Made by a program: the position numbers and the translations under genes. DNA of 14,750 bases from RGIG6904 sp024680835 (lineage in GTDB: Bacteria; Bacillota; Clostridia; Lachnospirales; Lachnospiraceae). The notes below the pieces were generated by a model. The model was not told the origin of the DNA. It saw only the letters and a list, made by a program, of their open reading frames with translations, and made no database searches. Positions 1 through 6,218 of the stretch are shown here, in pieces (position 1 is the stretch's first letter; every line of letters begins with the position of its first letter). The stretch lies in the NCBI GenBank assembly GCA_024680835.1, contig JAILBP010000172.1:1-14750 (forward strand), written 5' to 3'.

Positions 1-389
1 AGATTTGAGCACAGGGCATTTATGAGACACGCATCGCGTTTGTCCCTGGCATAGAGGGGAGACATACCGTAGAGTTTTAAGGCACAGTCGGTTTCATCCT
101 TTGTGAAATGTCCCGCAAAACACAGCTTGATGATGACGTCGCGCCGGCGGGTTCTTTTCTCTGTTGATATGAGGCTGTAACCGTATTTTTCGGAGATGTC
201 GGCTGCTATGAAGATATCTTTTTGGTGGCGTTTGTGGAGAGCAAAAGTGCTGCGCATATATTCGGAAAAATAGTCGTCACGCTCTATCATCTTGGATGAG
301 TATTTTTCCATGACATGACTTATCTTTTGGGGTTCTGTGCTCTTTAAGATGCCCTCCAGAAATTCCGTTGTTTTTTTCTCCTCGATCAT
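1..389 (-). CDS. HTH-like regulatory protein, partial at left edge (kinase partner)
   Basis: An uninterrupted minus-strand frame starts at an ATG at 389-387 and runs off the left edge, so only the first 129 or so codons are visible and no stop is seen. A GGAGG (complement of 395-399) lies 5 nt upstream of the ATG and supports the start. The visible protein begins MIEEKKTTEFLEGI. Further in it has a pattern that I recognise from clostridial XRE-like proteins encoded beside Hanks-type kinases: a YGYSLIS segment, a basic RTRRRD stretch, a helix with TKDET, then LYGMSPLYARDKRD. That pattern suggests DNA binding or kinase partnership. The family match is from memory and was not searched. The gene is divergent from the kinase at 740, so the two may share a control region. 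The C-terminus is unknown. Confidence 0.75.
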   Translation of the reverse strand, partial: MIEEKKTTEFLEGILKSTEPQKISHVMEKYSSKMIERDDYFSEYMRSTFALHKRHQKDIFIAADISEKYGYSLISTEKRTRRRDVIIKLCFAGHFTKDETDCALKLYGMSPLYARDKRDACLINALCSN

Positions 390-515
390 ATGTGCCTCCG
401 AATGTTGCTGTTAACAGCAGCTGCCGTGTGGCATGCATGCTGTCGGCGGGGTTTTGCAGACAGTGTGTTATGCGGTATTGTCTGACAGGAAACCTTTAAA
501 ATGTTCGCCATCAGA

Positions 516-527
516 TATAGTACTATA
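516..527. promoter_or_regulatory. 12-bp perfect palindrome between divergent genes
   Basis: The sequence TATAGTACTATA is its own reverse complement. Each half offers a TATAGT that resembles a -10 box on its own strand, so it could be a back-to-back promoter core or an operator. No convincing -35 was found at the right distance on either strand. It lies in the HTH/kinase intergenic region. Confidence 0.4.
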
Positions 528-532
528 AATGT

Positions 533-568
533 ATTTTTTTAGATACCCCCATTTAAGGGGTAAAAAAT
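533..568. promoter_or_regulatory. Inverted repeat TACCCC-N7-GGGGTA with flanking T and A runs
   Basis: TACCCC (544-549) pairs with GGGGTA (557-562) across a 7-nt spacer. A T-run precedes the dyad and an A-run follows it, so the dyad extends outwards. That order is the opposite of a terminator on either strand, so an operator is the better reading. It lies just beyond the 12-bp palindrome in the 350-bp gap between the HTH-like and kinase genes. Confidence 0.4.
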
Positions 569-583
569 ATCCTAAAGCCCTGT

Positions 584-692
584 TATGGGAGACAGCATTC
601 CGGGCAGGGGAGTATCACACAGGCAGGGTTGAATCACCGGACGGCAGTGCAGGCAATTGACCGGTGAAAGTTACTGCTATGGGAGACAGCAT
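584..692 (+). repeat. Two direct repeats of tatgggagacagcat upstream of kinase gene
   Basis: The 15-mer tatgggagacagcat occurs at 584-598 and again at 678-692, 94 bp apart, and nowhere else that I noticed in the window. Both copies contain an ATG that would encode MGDSIP. From the second copy a 23-codon frame runs from 679 to a TAA at 748-750 and overlaps the kinase start at 740. The units may be regulator or sRNA sites, or the second may be a leader ORF coupled to the kinase. A GGTGA at 663-667 is only a weak ribosome site for it. Confidence 0.5.
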
Positions 693-739
693 CCCTGAAA
701 AGGATCATCGGAAAGGGTTCATAAACAGGATCAAAAAGT

Positions 740-1753
740 ATGCCGGATAAAAGAGAATATATAGTCAAAAAACTGAATACATACAATATTGATGTTTACA
801 GGTGCCTGATGGATCATCCGGTAGAAAACATGCCGGTGATCTATGATCTGTCTGAGGAAAACGGTGTTCTGACTGTCACAGAGGAATATATTGACGGCGT
901 TACCCTAAAGGAACTGATGGACAAAAAGGGCACGTTTCATGAGGGAACAGTCAAAAAGATACTGTATGATCTGTGCACGATCTTAAGCGATCTTCATGAA
1001 CTGGCAAAACCGAAGATAATACACCGGGATATCAAGCCGTCGAACATCATGATCACAAGAGACCGGGTGGTGAAACTGCTGGATATAAACGCCTCGAAGT
1101 TTGTAAATGTCACAAAGAGCAGTGACACGGTCAAGATGGGAACGCCGGGCTTCGCTGCGCCGGAACAGTATGGTTTTGGGGTTTCGACGGTACAGACCGA
1201 TATATATGCACTGGGTGTTTTGGGAAATTACATGCTGACAGGTGAGGTGAGCGGCAGACATTATATTTCCTGTTCTCTGTCTCCGGTCATCCGAAGGTGT
1301 CTGATGCTGGATCCGAAGGAGCGTTTTTCTTCGGCTGCCGCCATGAAGCTTGCCATCAGGAATACGGTGAAAGGTGACTATTATAAGAAAATATCTGTGT
1401 CGGGGAAGGCAGCAACGGAAGTGAACACTCCTGCGGGAGACCCGGCAGGACATAGCAACATTGATGCAGGTGATCTCTGTGGTCGCGGGTCTGATATAGA
1501 GCCCGCATTTTATGACGAATACTATTGCAGAAACTGCGGAGCGATATTGAACGAACAGAATGGTTTTGACCCCAGAGATCCTGCATGGAAATGCATGAAA
1601 TGCGGCGATATCTGCAGCTGCATAGAGCCGGAGAACGGAATGTTCTGGTTTTGCGACAAATGCAAAACCCTGCTGAACATCCAGCAGGGCTTCACCACCT
1701 CGAAGAAACGCTGGCGATGCGCCGAGTGCGGGCATGTTAGTCCGGTGAGGTAA
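740..1753 (+). CDS. Hanks-type Ser/Thr protein kinase with two C-terminal zinc ribbons
   Basis: This 337-residue cytoplasmic protein should transfer phosphate from ATP to Ser/Thr. The catalytic loop HRDIKPSN is at 95-102, with Asp97, Lys99 and Asn102. The magnesium-binding Asp115 sits in a DIN triplet where DFG is usual. The activation segment GTPGFAAPE is at 134-142, Asp154 follows, and the conserved late Arg195 is present. A candidate ATP lysine lies at 10-11, so the N-lobe starts almost at beta-3 and no glycine-rich loop is encoded. After a linker (about 215-255) come two CxxC...CxxC ribbons (263-288 and 305-330), both with an LNxQxGF-like core, as in clostridial proteins labelled Sec23/Sec24-type zinc fingers. 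An in-frame stop at 722-724 excludes a much longer protein. The ribosome site AGGA (727-730) is modest. The gene ends at a strong terminator and is divergent from the HTH-like gene. Confidence 0.9.
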   Translation: MPDKREYIVKKLNTYNIDVYRCLMDHPVENMPVIYDLSEENGVLTVTEEYIDGVTLKELMDKKGTFHEGTVKKILYDLCTILSDLHELAKPKIIHRDIKPSNIMITRDRVVKLLDINASKFVNVTKSSDTVKMGTPGFAAPEQYGFGVSTVQTDIYALGVLGNYMLTGEVSGRHYISCSLSPVIRRCLMLDPKERFSSAAAMKLAIRNTVKGDYYKKISVSGKAATEVNTPAGDPAGHSNIDAGDLCGRGSDIEPAFYDEYYCRNCGAILNEQNGFDPRDPAWKCMKCGDICSCIEPENGMFWFCDKCKTLLNIQQGFTTSKKRWRCAECGHVSPVR

Positions 1754-1790
1754 TGTGACGGAAAAAAGAGGATATTTATATTTGTGAGTT

Positions 1791-1828
1791 CGGGTTACCC
1801 CTTTTACTGGGGTAACCCGATTTTTTTT
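1791..1828 (+). terminator. Rho-independent terminator after kinase gene
   Basis: A perfect 11-bp stem, CGGGTTACCCC (1791-1801) with GGGGTAACCCG (1809-1819), closes a 7-nt loop and is followed by A and eight T. It ends kinase transcription 38 nt after the stop and separates it from the lipoprotein gene. Confidence 0.93.
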
Positions 1829-1903
1829 ATGAGTGTATAGTGAGGATGTAGGTGAAGACTTTCTCGTGGCGTTTTATTACGGATTATAATTGGAGGCTAT
1901 TCT

Positions 1904-4015
1904 ATGAAAAAAAGCAGACTTTTGGTAGTTCTTATTTTTTGTGTGATATGTCTTTCAGGTTGCATCAGAATGAAGACAGATATTACTGTTAAGTGGAACG
2001 GAAAGGTTGATCTTTCGTTATTGTATGCTGTAATAGGTGAGGGTGAAACAAGTGATACCGAAAAACAGAATTTAGATATAGAACAGTATGAACGAGAGGG
2101 GTGGGATGTTGAAGCTTATGACAAGGATGGGTTCAGTGGATATGTATTAAGAACAAAAAATATCTCAATAGATGATCTTGTTTCATCAATAAGTGAGACC
2201 AGATCTGAAATCGCAGACGACGAAGGGGGCAAGCCTTCGCTCACAAAAAATGGGTTCATATATACATTGGATTGGCAGGTGTTTGGCAAAGAACAGGGAG
2301 ATCAGATATCTGCCTACAAAAATTTTTTTTCGATGTATGGTGGATATATGAAGGTTGCTCTGAACCTTCCGTTTGGAGCGATATCAAGCAATGCCACATC
2401 GGTATCTTATGATAAAAGAAATTTGGAGTGGGATCTTTTGGAGCTTGGACCGGATCAGAGTATACACGTTACTTTTTTTGCCTTATCGCCGTCGCAAATA
2501 GCTAAATGGATAGTATCGGCTTTGTTTGTAATAGTGCTGCTTGTGGTTGGTCTTGTATTTCTCATCATTGAAAAAAAGAAAAAAAATAACAAATCTGAAT
2601 ATGGTGAAATCTTAAATGCCGAAAACAGACCTCAAAATATAAATGAAATTACAGATGAGGCGTTTGGGACTGAAAGTGTGCCATATAATGAAACAAACGA
2701 GGCAGAGGAACCGATGATCCGTAAAAGGCGTAAAACCGGAAAAATTGGAATTCTTTTATTGATTGTATTTCTTCTGGCTTTTGTTGGTGTGTTAGCAATG
2801 AAATCTGCTTTAGATCCGTATAATAAGCTCAGTGAGGAAGAAAAGGCAGCCATAGATAGTGTGGCTTTACATATCTCTGAATTAAATAACAGAAGTTTAG
2901 ACGATGATACAGACATATCCGAAGTAGAAAAAGAATTTAGCGAGCTTGGTGAAAACTGCAAACCATATGTGAAAAACATTGATGAGCTTACTGACTTGAG
3001 AAACGCATATGATAAAAATAAGGGGGCGGAAGTTGAAGCGTGTATTCAAGATCTCGAAGAGATTTCACTGAGTAGCTTAAATGAGATACATTCGGCAGAA
3101 AACAAATATAATCAATTGACAGAAAACCAAAAGGGCTATGTGCATAATTATGAACTTATATCACAAGCATATGAAGAAATATCAAGACTGAGAGTGGAAA
3201 ATTTTGAAAATAAAGTAAACGAAATAGGAAATGTTACGCTGAAATCCTCGAAAAAAATAAAAGCAGCAAGAGAGGCATATACTGACCTGTCAAAAGAGGA
3301 AAAATCTGAAACGAACTTATTATCTGTACTCGAAAAAGCGGAAGATGAGCTGGAAAAGGCGCAAAAAAAACACGACAAAAAATTAGTAAAAAAAGTTGAG
3401 GAGATGATTGATAATATAGGAACAGTTACGTTAGATAAGGAGGAGGCCATCAAGAAGGCGGAAAATGCTTTTCAGGAGTTGGAACTTGACTTGAGGGGGG
3501 ATGTAAAAAATTATAAGGTAATGGTGGAAGCAAGAAGAAAATATAAACAATTGGAAGAAGAGGAGGCACTTAAAAAAATCACTTTAACATATGGTAGCCA
3601 GATTAATACTTCAAAATGGGAGGTAACATACAAAGGTACAAGCATTACAACAAAAATTCTCCCGAATGTCACAAAAGGGTACTACTTTTATTATCATACC
3701 GATGATAATGAGGTATATATTGATATAGTTTTTCAAATAAAAAATGTTCATACAGACACAGTGGCTATTGACAGTATTTGGGGTGGATGTACGGTGGAAT
3801 ACGACGGAAAAAAATACAATAAGTCCGCCACACTTTTTTTTAGTAGTGGAGAAGATATAGATGTGGTCTATGATTGGGATGGAATCGGAGCATTAAGAAG
3901 TACGACTCTTCATGTTGCAATAAAGATGCCAAAGGAAATACAGACGAACAATAAGGCATTAATGGTATATCTTACCATAGCGGGAACGAAAAAAGCTGTA
4001 GTGATAAGAAAATAA
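1904..4015 (+). CDS. LppM-like lipoprotein with two membrane helices and helical repeats
   Basis: This 703-residue envelope protein has no known reaction. A lipoprotein signal peptide ends in LSGC (17-20), so Cys20 should be lipidated. Residues 21-195 resemble the LppM domain (CIRMKTDITVKWNGKVDLS). A membrane helix at about 201-222 is followed by KKKK, a polar cytoplasmic loop, RKRRK, and a second helix at about 281-298. Residues 305-550 hold four helical repeats of the clostridial surface type, with cores such as IGNVTLKSS, IGTVTLDKE, YNQLTENQK and YTDLSKEEK. The C-terminus (560-703) is beta-rich and resembles DUF4352/Ig-like extracellular domains. Predicted topology puts both ends outside. 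GGAGG at 1892-1896, 7 nt from the ATG, supports the start. The gene looks more AT-rich than its right-hand neighbours. Roles in cell-wall sensing or adhesion are guesses. Confidence 0.85.
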   Translation: MKKSRLLVVLIFCVICLSGCIRMKTDITVKWNGKVDLSLLYAVIGEGETSDTEKQNLDIEQYEREGWDVEAYDKDGFSGYVLRTKNISIDDLVSSISETRSEIADDEGGKPSLTKNGFIYTLDWQVFGKEQGDQISAYKNFFSMYGGYMKVALNLPFGAISSNATSVSYDKRNLEWDLLELGPDQSIHVTFFALSPSQIAKWIVSALFVIVLLVVGLVFLIIEKKKKNNKSEYGEILNAENRPQNINEITDEAFGTESVPYNETNEAEEPMIRKRRKTGKIGILLLIVFLLAFVGVLAMKSALDPYNKLSEEEKAAIDSVALHISELNNRSLDDDTDISEVEKEFSELGENCKPYVKNIDELTDLRNAYDKNKGAEVEACIQDLEEISLSSLNEIHSAENKYNQLTENQKGYVHNYELISQAYEEISRLRVENFENKVNEIGNVTLKSSKKIKAAREAYTDLSKEEKSETNLLSVLEKAEDELEKAQKKHDKKLVKKVEEMIDNIGTVTLDKEEAIKKAENAFQELELDLRGDVKNYKVMVEARRKYKQLEEEEALKKITLTYGSQINTSKWEVTYKGTSITTKILPNVTKGYYFYYHTDDNEVYIDIVFQIKNVHTDTVAIDSIWGGCTVEYDGKKYNKSATLFFSSGEDIDVVYDWDGIGALRSTTLHVAIKMPKEIQTNNKALMVYLTIAGTKKAVVIRK

Positions 4016-4062
4016 CGATGTGTCTACTGCGATGTTTATCACTATTCTATGTCAGCGAAAAA

Positions 4063-4155
4063 GCATATAAAAAGCGGCGGAGTGATCCGCCGCTTTCGTT
4101 GAGCGCTGCCGTAGAGCCGGTATCCTGGTTTTTAGATATTACGGCGACTTTGCAA
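4063..4155. repeat. Dispersed non-coding repeat, copy A
   Basis: This 93-bp segment matches copy B at 5792-5876. The shared parts are gcatat, the whole terminator hairpin, an 18-bp identical block cgtagagccggtatcctg (4110-4127), and a conserved tail of the form gatattac-g-gactt-gcaa. An insertion or deletion of about 8 bp follows the hairpin. The two copies flank the truncated nuclease-like gene and the toxin-antitoxin pair. Confidence 0.8.
4071..4096. terminator. Bidirectional terminator hairpin within repeat copy A
   Basis: AAAGCGGCGGA (4071-4081) pairs perfectly with TCCGCCGCTTT (4086-4096) around a GTGA loop. On the minus strand the stem runs into TTTTTATA, a good terminator for the leftward genes. 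On the plus strand the run is interrupted (TTTCGTT), so termination of the lipoprotein transcript is probably less efficient. Confidence 0.85.
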
Positions 4156-4288
4156 ATGTTAGAGTTTTATTGCTGATTTCTGTTGCAGCAGAAACTCTTG
4201 TCTGAAATGGAGTAAATACACAGGACAGAAGACAGGAGAATATTACGATAAATACAGCTGACCTGTGTTTCAAAGATGTATTTTTCAT
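4139..4288 (-). CDS. Small ORF encoding a signal peptide with a very short mature part
   Basis: A 49-codon minus-strand frame starts at the ATG at 4288-4286, 6 nt after a TAGGAG ribosome site (complement of 4295-4300). It begins MKNTSLKHR, continues with a hydrophobic stretch (about 11-28) and has a plausible signal-peptidase site near RVSAAT (31-36). Only about 14 residues remain before the TAA, which falls inside repeat copy A. It starts 16 nt after the nuclease-like remnant's stop on the same strand. It is either a small secreted peptide or the beginning of an exported protein cut off by the repeat. A good ribosome site next to a signal sequence favours real translation. No family is recognised. 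Confidence 0.5.
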   Translation of the reverse strand: MKNTSLKHRSAVFIVIFSCLLSCVFTPFQTRVSAATEISNKTLTFAKSP

Positions 4289-4304
4289 GGCAATCTCCTA
4301 CATG

Positions 4305-4994
4305 TTATACAGTTTGCGTTTCCTTTTGTGACGCTTTATATTTTTCCATTTCTATTCGGAATTGTTCCGGAGTGAGACCGGCGCGTCTGGCAGCGTTTTC
4401 CAAGGCCATATCACCGTCAATTACAAAGGTGAATAGATTTATTCGATCGTGTTGGATCTGTCTTCGTTGATATTCGGCATCAATTTCCGGTTTCATGATA
4501 TCCATTAGCGTTCTGCCCATTTTTGTTTCGCCTCCTTTGATTTCATCAATTAAACTCGGATTTTTGGTATCTATAAACTCTAACAGTTTTGTACAGAGGT
4601 CTTTCAAACCCGGATTATTTAACCCCGCACTTGCTATGGTTTTAACATCTTCTTTCTGCGCATGTTTTGTCAAAACCCTGTAAGCGGCATACTCATCACC
4701 TACCAGCTCGCCCGTGATCACTATCTGAAATGGCAGGTCAGTAAGCTTTTGTACGAGATAAATCCCGGGTGTTTCTGTGCGTACAAGCGTTCTTGCCTGT
4801 ATCATTTTTTTGAGCAATCCGGGATTTCGTCCGGATCTGAATATTGAAATAGATATTTCATCTCTCGGTCTGTCATGTTCATGTTCCGCAAGCCCAATGT
4901 AAAAATTCGCATAACCGATGATCTTGCTGATGACACGACTGTTCAGCTTGTCATCGGGATCTTCCTTGTATCTACTAAAAAAACAGTATAACAA
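4305..4994 (-). pseudogene. 5'-truncated gene resembling PD-(D/E)XK nuclease-type family
   Basis: The open frame spans up to 229 residues. Its first candidate start is a TTG with no ribosome site, and an in-frame TGA lies just upstream. The segment beginning YKEDPDDKLN and running through IIGYANFYIGLAE, then DEISISIFR, PGIYLV and IVITGELVGDEY, resembles clostridial proteins whose complete forms carry an E-Y-K motif of the PD-(D/E)XK fold followed by P-D-L-N. Here the break falls inside that motif: residue 8 is Arg where Glu would be expected, directly before Tyr9-Lys10. The N-terminal part with the other catalytic residues is missing, and an AT-rich stretch (4975-5045) takes its place. I infer a non-functional remnant. 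The family assignment is from memory. A small signal-peptide ORF follows it on the same strand. Confidence 0.65.
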
Positions 4995-5045
4995 AAAAAC
5001 TCATATATGGAAATATTTCACGAATTTGAATCGGGATTTTGATAT

Positions 5046-5074
5046 TTGACGAATGATTTTTTGTGGAGTATAAT
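5046..5074 (+). promoter_or_regulatory. Consensus sigma-A promoter of the toxin-antitoxin operon
   Basis: TTGACG (5046-5051) and TATAAT (5069-5074) are separated by 17 bp. Transcription should begin near 5081, just at the palindromic operator candidate. Confidence 0.85.
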
Positions 5075-5081
5075 ATTAAAA

Positions 5082-5096
5082 CGTACAAGTTGTACG
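5082..5096. promoter_or_regulatory. Palindromic operator candidate CGTACAAGTTGTACG
   Basis: Seven-bp arms CGTACAA and TTGTACG flank a single central G. The site overlaps the predicted transcription start, and a further TGTACGA half-site at 5109-5115 lies 18 bp beyond the one at 5091-5097 and runs into the antitoxin ribosome site. The position fits autorepression by the antitoxin or the complex. Confidence 0.65.
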
Positions 5097-5128
5097 AATA
5101 ATGCGATATGTACGAGGAGGAAACGGGT

Positions 5129-5560
5129 ATGGTATATGGATATTGCATGAATGCAAGTGAAGTTAGAAAAAACTGGAGTGTGACGATAGATTCTGTGGTG
5201 CATGAAAAACCTGCGTTTATCAGCAGAACACATGACAATGTTGCCATGATAGATGAGAGCCTTTTGGCAAAGTTGCTCACAAATTACAAGCTAAATGTTT
5301 TGATAGAACAGGAAGATGATGGGAGTTATACTGCTTATTCTGAAGAGCTTCAGCTTGTTGAAAACGATGTTGACAGATCTTCTTGTATTGACAAGTTGAT
5401 AGACGCAATGAAAGATTATGCGTTGGATTACTATAACGAGTTCAGTTACTGGTCAAAGGCTCCCAATAGAGCTACGCATGTTCCGTATGTTATTAAGCTC
5501 CTGATTTCTGATAAAAAATCCATTGAGGAGGATATTATATGCCAAGATGGAAAGAATTAA
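5129..5560 (+). CDS. Type II antitoxin (partner of HicA-like toxin)
   Basis: This 143-residue protein should neutralise the toxin encoded just downstream and probably repress the operon. Its N-terminus (MNASEVRKNWSVTIDSVVHEKPAFISRT, about residues 7-34) matches the DNA-binding and dimerisation start of clostridial antitoxins of the RelB/Phd-like type. The C-terminal half (VLIEQEDDGSYTAYSEEL, then helices ending in PYVIKLLI) should contact the toxin. I chose the ATG at 5129 because GAGGAGG (5114-5120) lies 8 nt upstream. The earlier in-frame ATG at 5108 would overlap that ribosome site. A consensus promoter and a palindrome precede it. Its last 22 nt overlap the toxin gene, which implies coupled translation. 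Confidence 0.85.
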   Translation: MVYGYCMNASEVRKNWSVTIDSVVHEKPAFISRTHDNVAMIDESLLAKLLTNYKLNVLIEQEDDGSYTAYSEELQLVENDVDRSSCIDKLIDAMKDYALDYYNEFSYWSKAPNRATHVPYVIKLLISDKKSIEEDIICQDGKN

Positions 5561-5718
5561 AACGTTTTTGCGATAGAGAAGGTTGGGAGTTGTATAAAGA
5601 TACAGATCATTACTACTACCGGAAACAAGAAGCTGATGGGACTATTTTATATACAAAAGTCTCGAAAGGAAGCGGCGAGATACATCCTAAAATGTGGCTG
5701 AAGATTCGTAACTGTTAG
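5539..5718 (+). CDS. HicA-like mRNA-interferase toxin with premature TAG
   Basis: A 59-codon frame starts at the ATG at 5539, with GAGGAGG at 5525-5531, and overlaps the antitoxin end. The protein begins MPRWKELKRFCDREGWELYK, continues with HYYYRK and KVSKGSGEIHPKMW, and is recognisable as a small HicA-like double-stranded-RNA-binding-fold toxin of the kind paired with this antitoxin. It stops at TAG (5716-5718) with IRNC. The same frame then continues for 12 codons as LHVTQEYFNSKI to a TAA at 5755-5757, and that tail matches the usual C-terminus of such toxins. The TAG stands where relatives, as I recall them, have a glutamine, so a single CAG-to-TAG change is likely. The product is either a truncated, possibly inactive toxin or depends on amber suppression. 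Confidence 0.75.
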   Translation: MPRWKELKRFCDREGWELYKDTDHYYYRKQEADGTILYTKVSKGSGEIHPKMWLKIRNC

Positions 5719-5791
5719 TTGCATGTAACGCAGGAATACTTTAATAGCAAGATATAAAAGGGTGCGGGTATTGAAGAATATTATAATTCAG

Positions 5792-5876
5792 GCATATGAA
5801 AAGCGGCGGAGTGATCCGCCGCTTTTGTGTCGTAGAGCCGGTATCCTGTGTTTTGGATATTACAGTGACTTCGCAA
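5792..5876. repeat. Dispersed non-coding repeat, copy B
   Basis: An 85-bp copy of the element at 4063-4155 in the same orientation. The hairpin and the 18-bp block cgtagagccggtatcctg (5831-5848) are identical; the remaining segments show scattered substitutions. It lies 34 nt after the end of the extended toxin frame. Confidence 0.8.
5799..5826. terminator. Terminator hairpin within repeat copy B
   Basis: AAAAGCGGCGGA (5799-5810) pairs perfectly with TCCGCCGCTTTT (5815-5826) around GTGA. The T-runs are short on both strands. It is placed to end toxin-antitoxin transcription. Confidence 0.8.
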
Positions 5877-5974
5877 CCGATTTTTTGCTGCTTTTCAATG
5901 AATTGAGACTGAAGGTTTTTGGGAATTCATTTTAGTTACAGTCTTATGAACCCTGCCTGACCCGAGGATTTGAT

Positions 5975-6199
5975 TTGACAGTTCCAGGATTAGATGTTAC
6001 TCTTTTACGGAGTATACAAGCGGAAACGAATATGCCGGGATCGGAAGTCAAAATGAAAAGAGAGTCTGTAGATTTTTATGCAAAAGTATTTGCTCTGGCT
6101 TTGCCTGTCGCACTCAAGTCGGATCAGATAGTGAAGACCGTGTGGGCGTTTCTGCGGCTTCGGAGCGGTAAGTGGATCAAGAAGATCAAAGTCGGATAA
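5975..6199 (+). CDS. Small ORF of unknown function upstream of ABC exporter
   Basis: A 74-codon frame opens with TTG at 5975, with a possible GAGG (5964-5967) 7 nt before it, and ends 19 nt before the exporter ATG. The start is uncertain; internal ATGs at 6032 and 6053 are alternatives. The product has a hydrophobic stretch FALALPVALK in the middle and a basic end (RLRSGKWIKKIKVG). I do not recognise it. It could be a short membrane-associated peptide co-transcribed with the exporter, or the tail of a larger gene whose front was lost when the neighbouring repeat-flanked region was rearranged. Codon content looks gene-like towards the end only. Confidence 0.35.
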   Translation: MTVPGLDVTLLRSIQAETNMPGSEVKMKRESVDFYAKVFALALPVALKSDQIVKTVWAFLRLRSGKWIKKIKVG

Positions 6200-6218
6200 A
6201 ACATAGAGGAAATGTTAC

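Noticed and set aside
983..1735. 250-codon minus-strand frame opposite the kinase gene
   Set aside because: It lies fully antisense to a gene with clear kinase motifs and shows no recognisable domain or ribosome site.
1885..1890. TATAAT as -10 box of the lipoprotein gene
   Set aside because: It is only 13 nt before the ATG, so transcription would start inside or after the ribosome site, and no -35 was seen.
5108..5128. Upstream ATG for the antitoxin
   Set aside because: The ribosome site GAGGAGG lies inside this extension, so the start is 5129.
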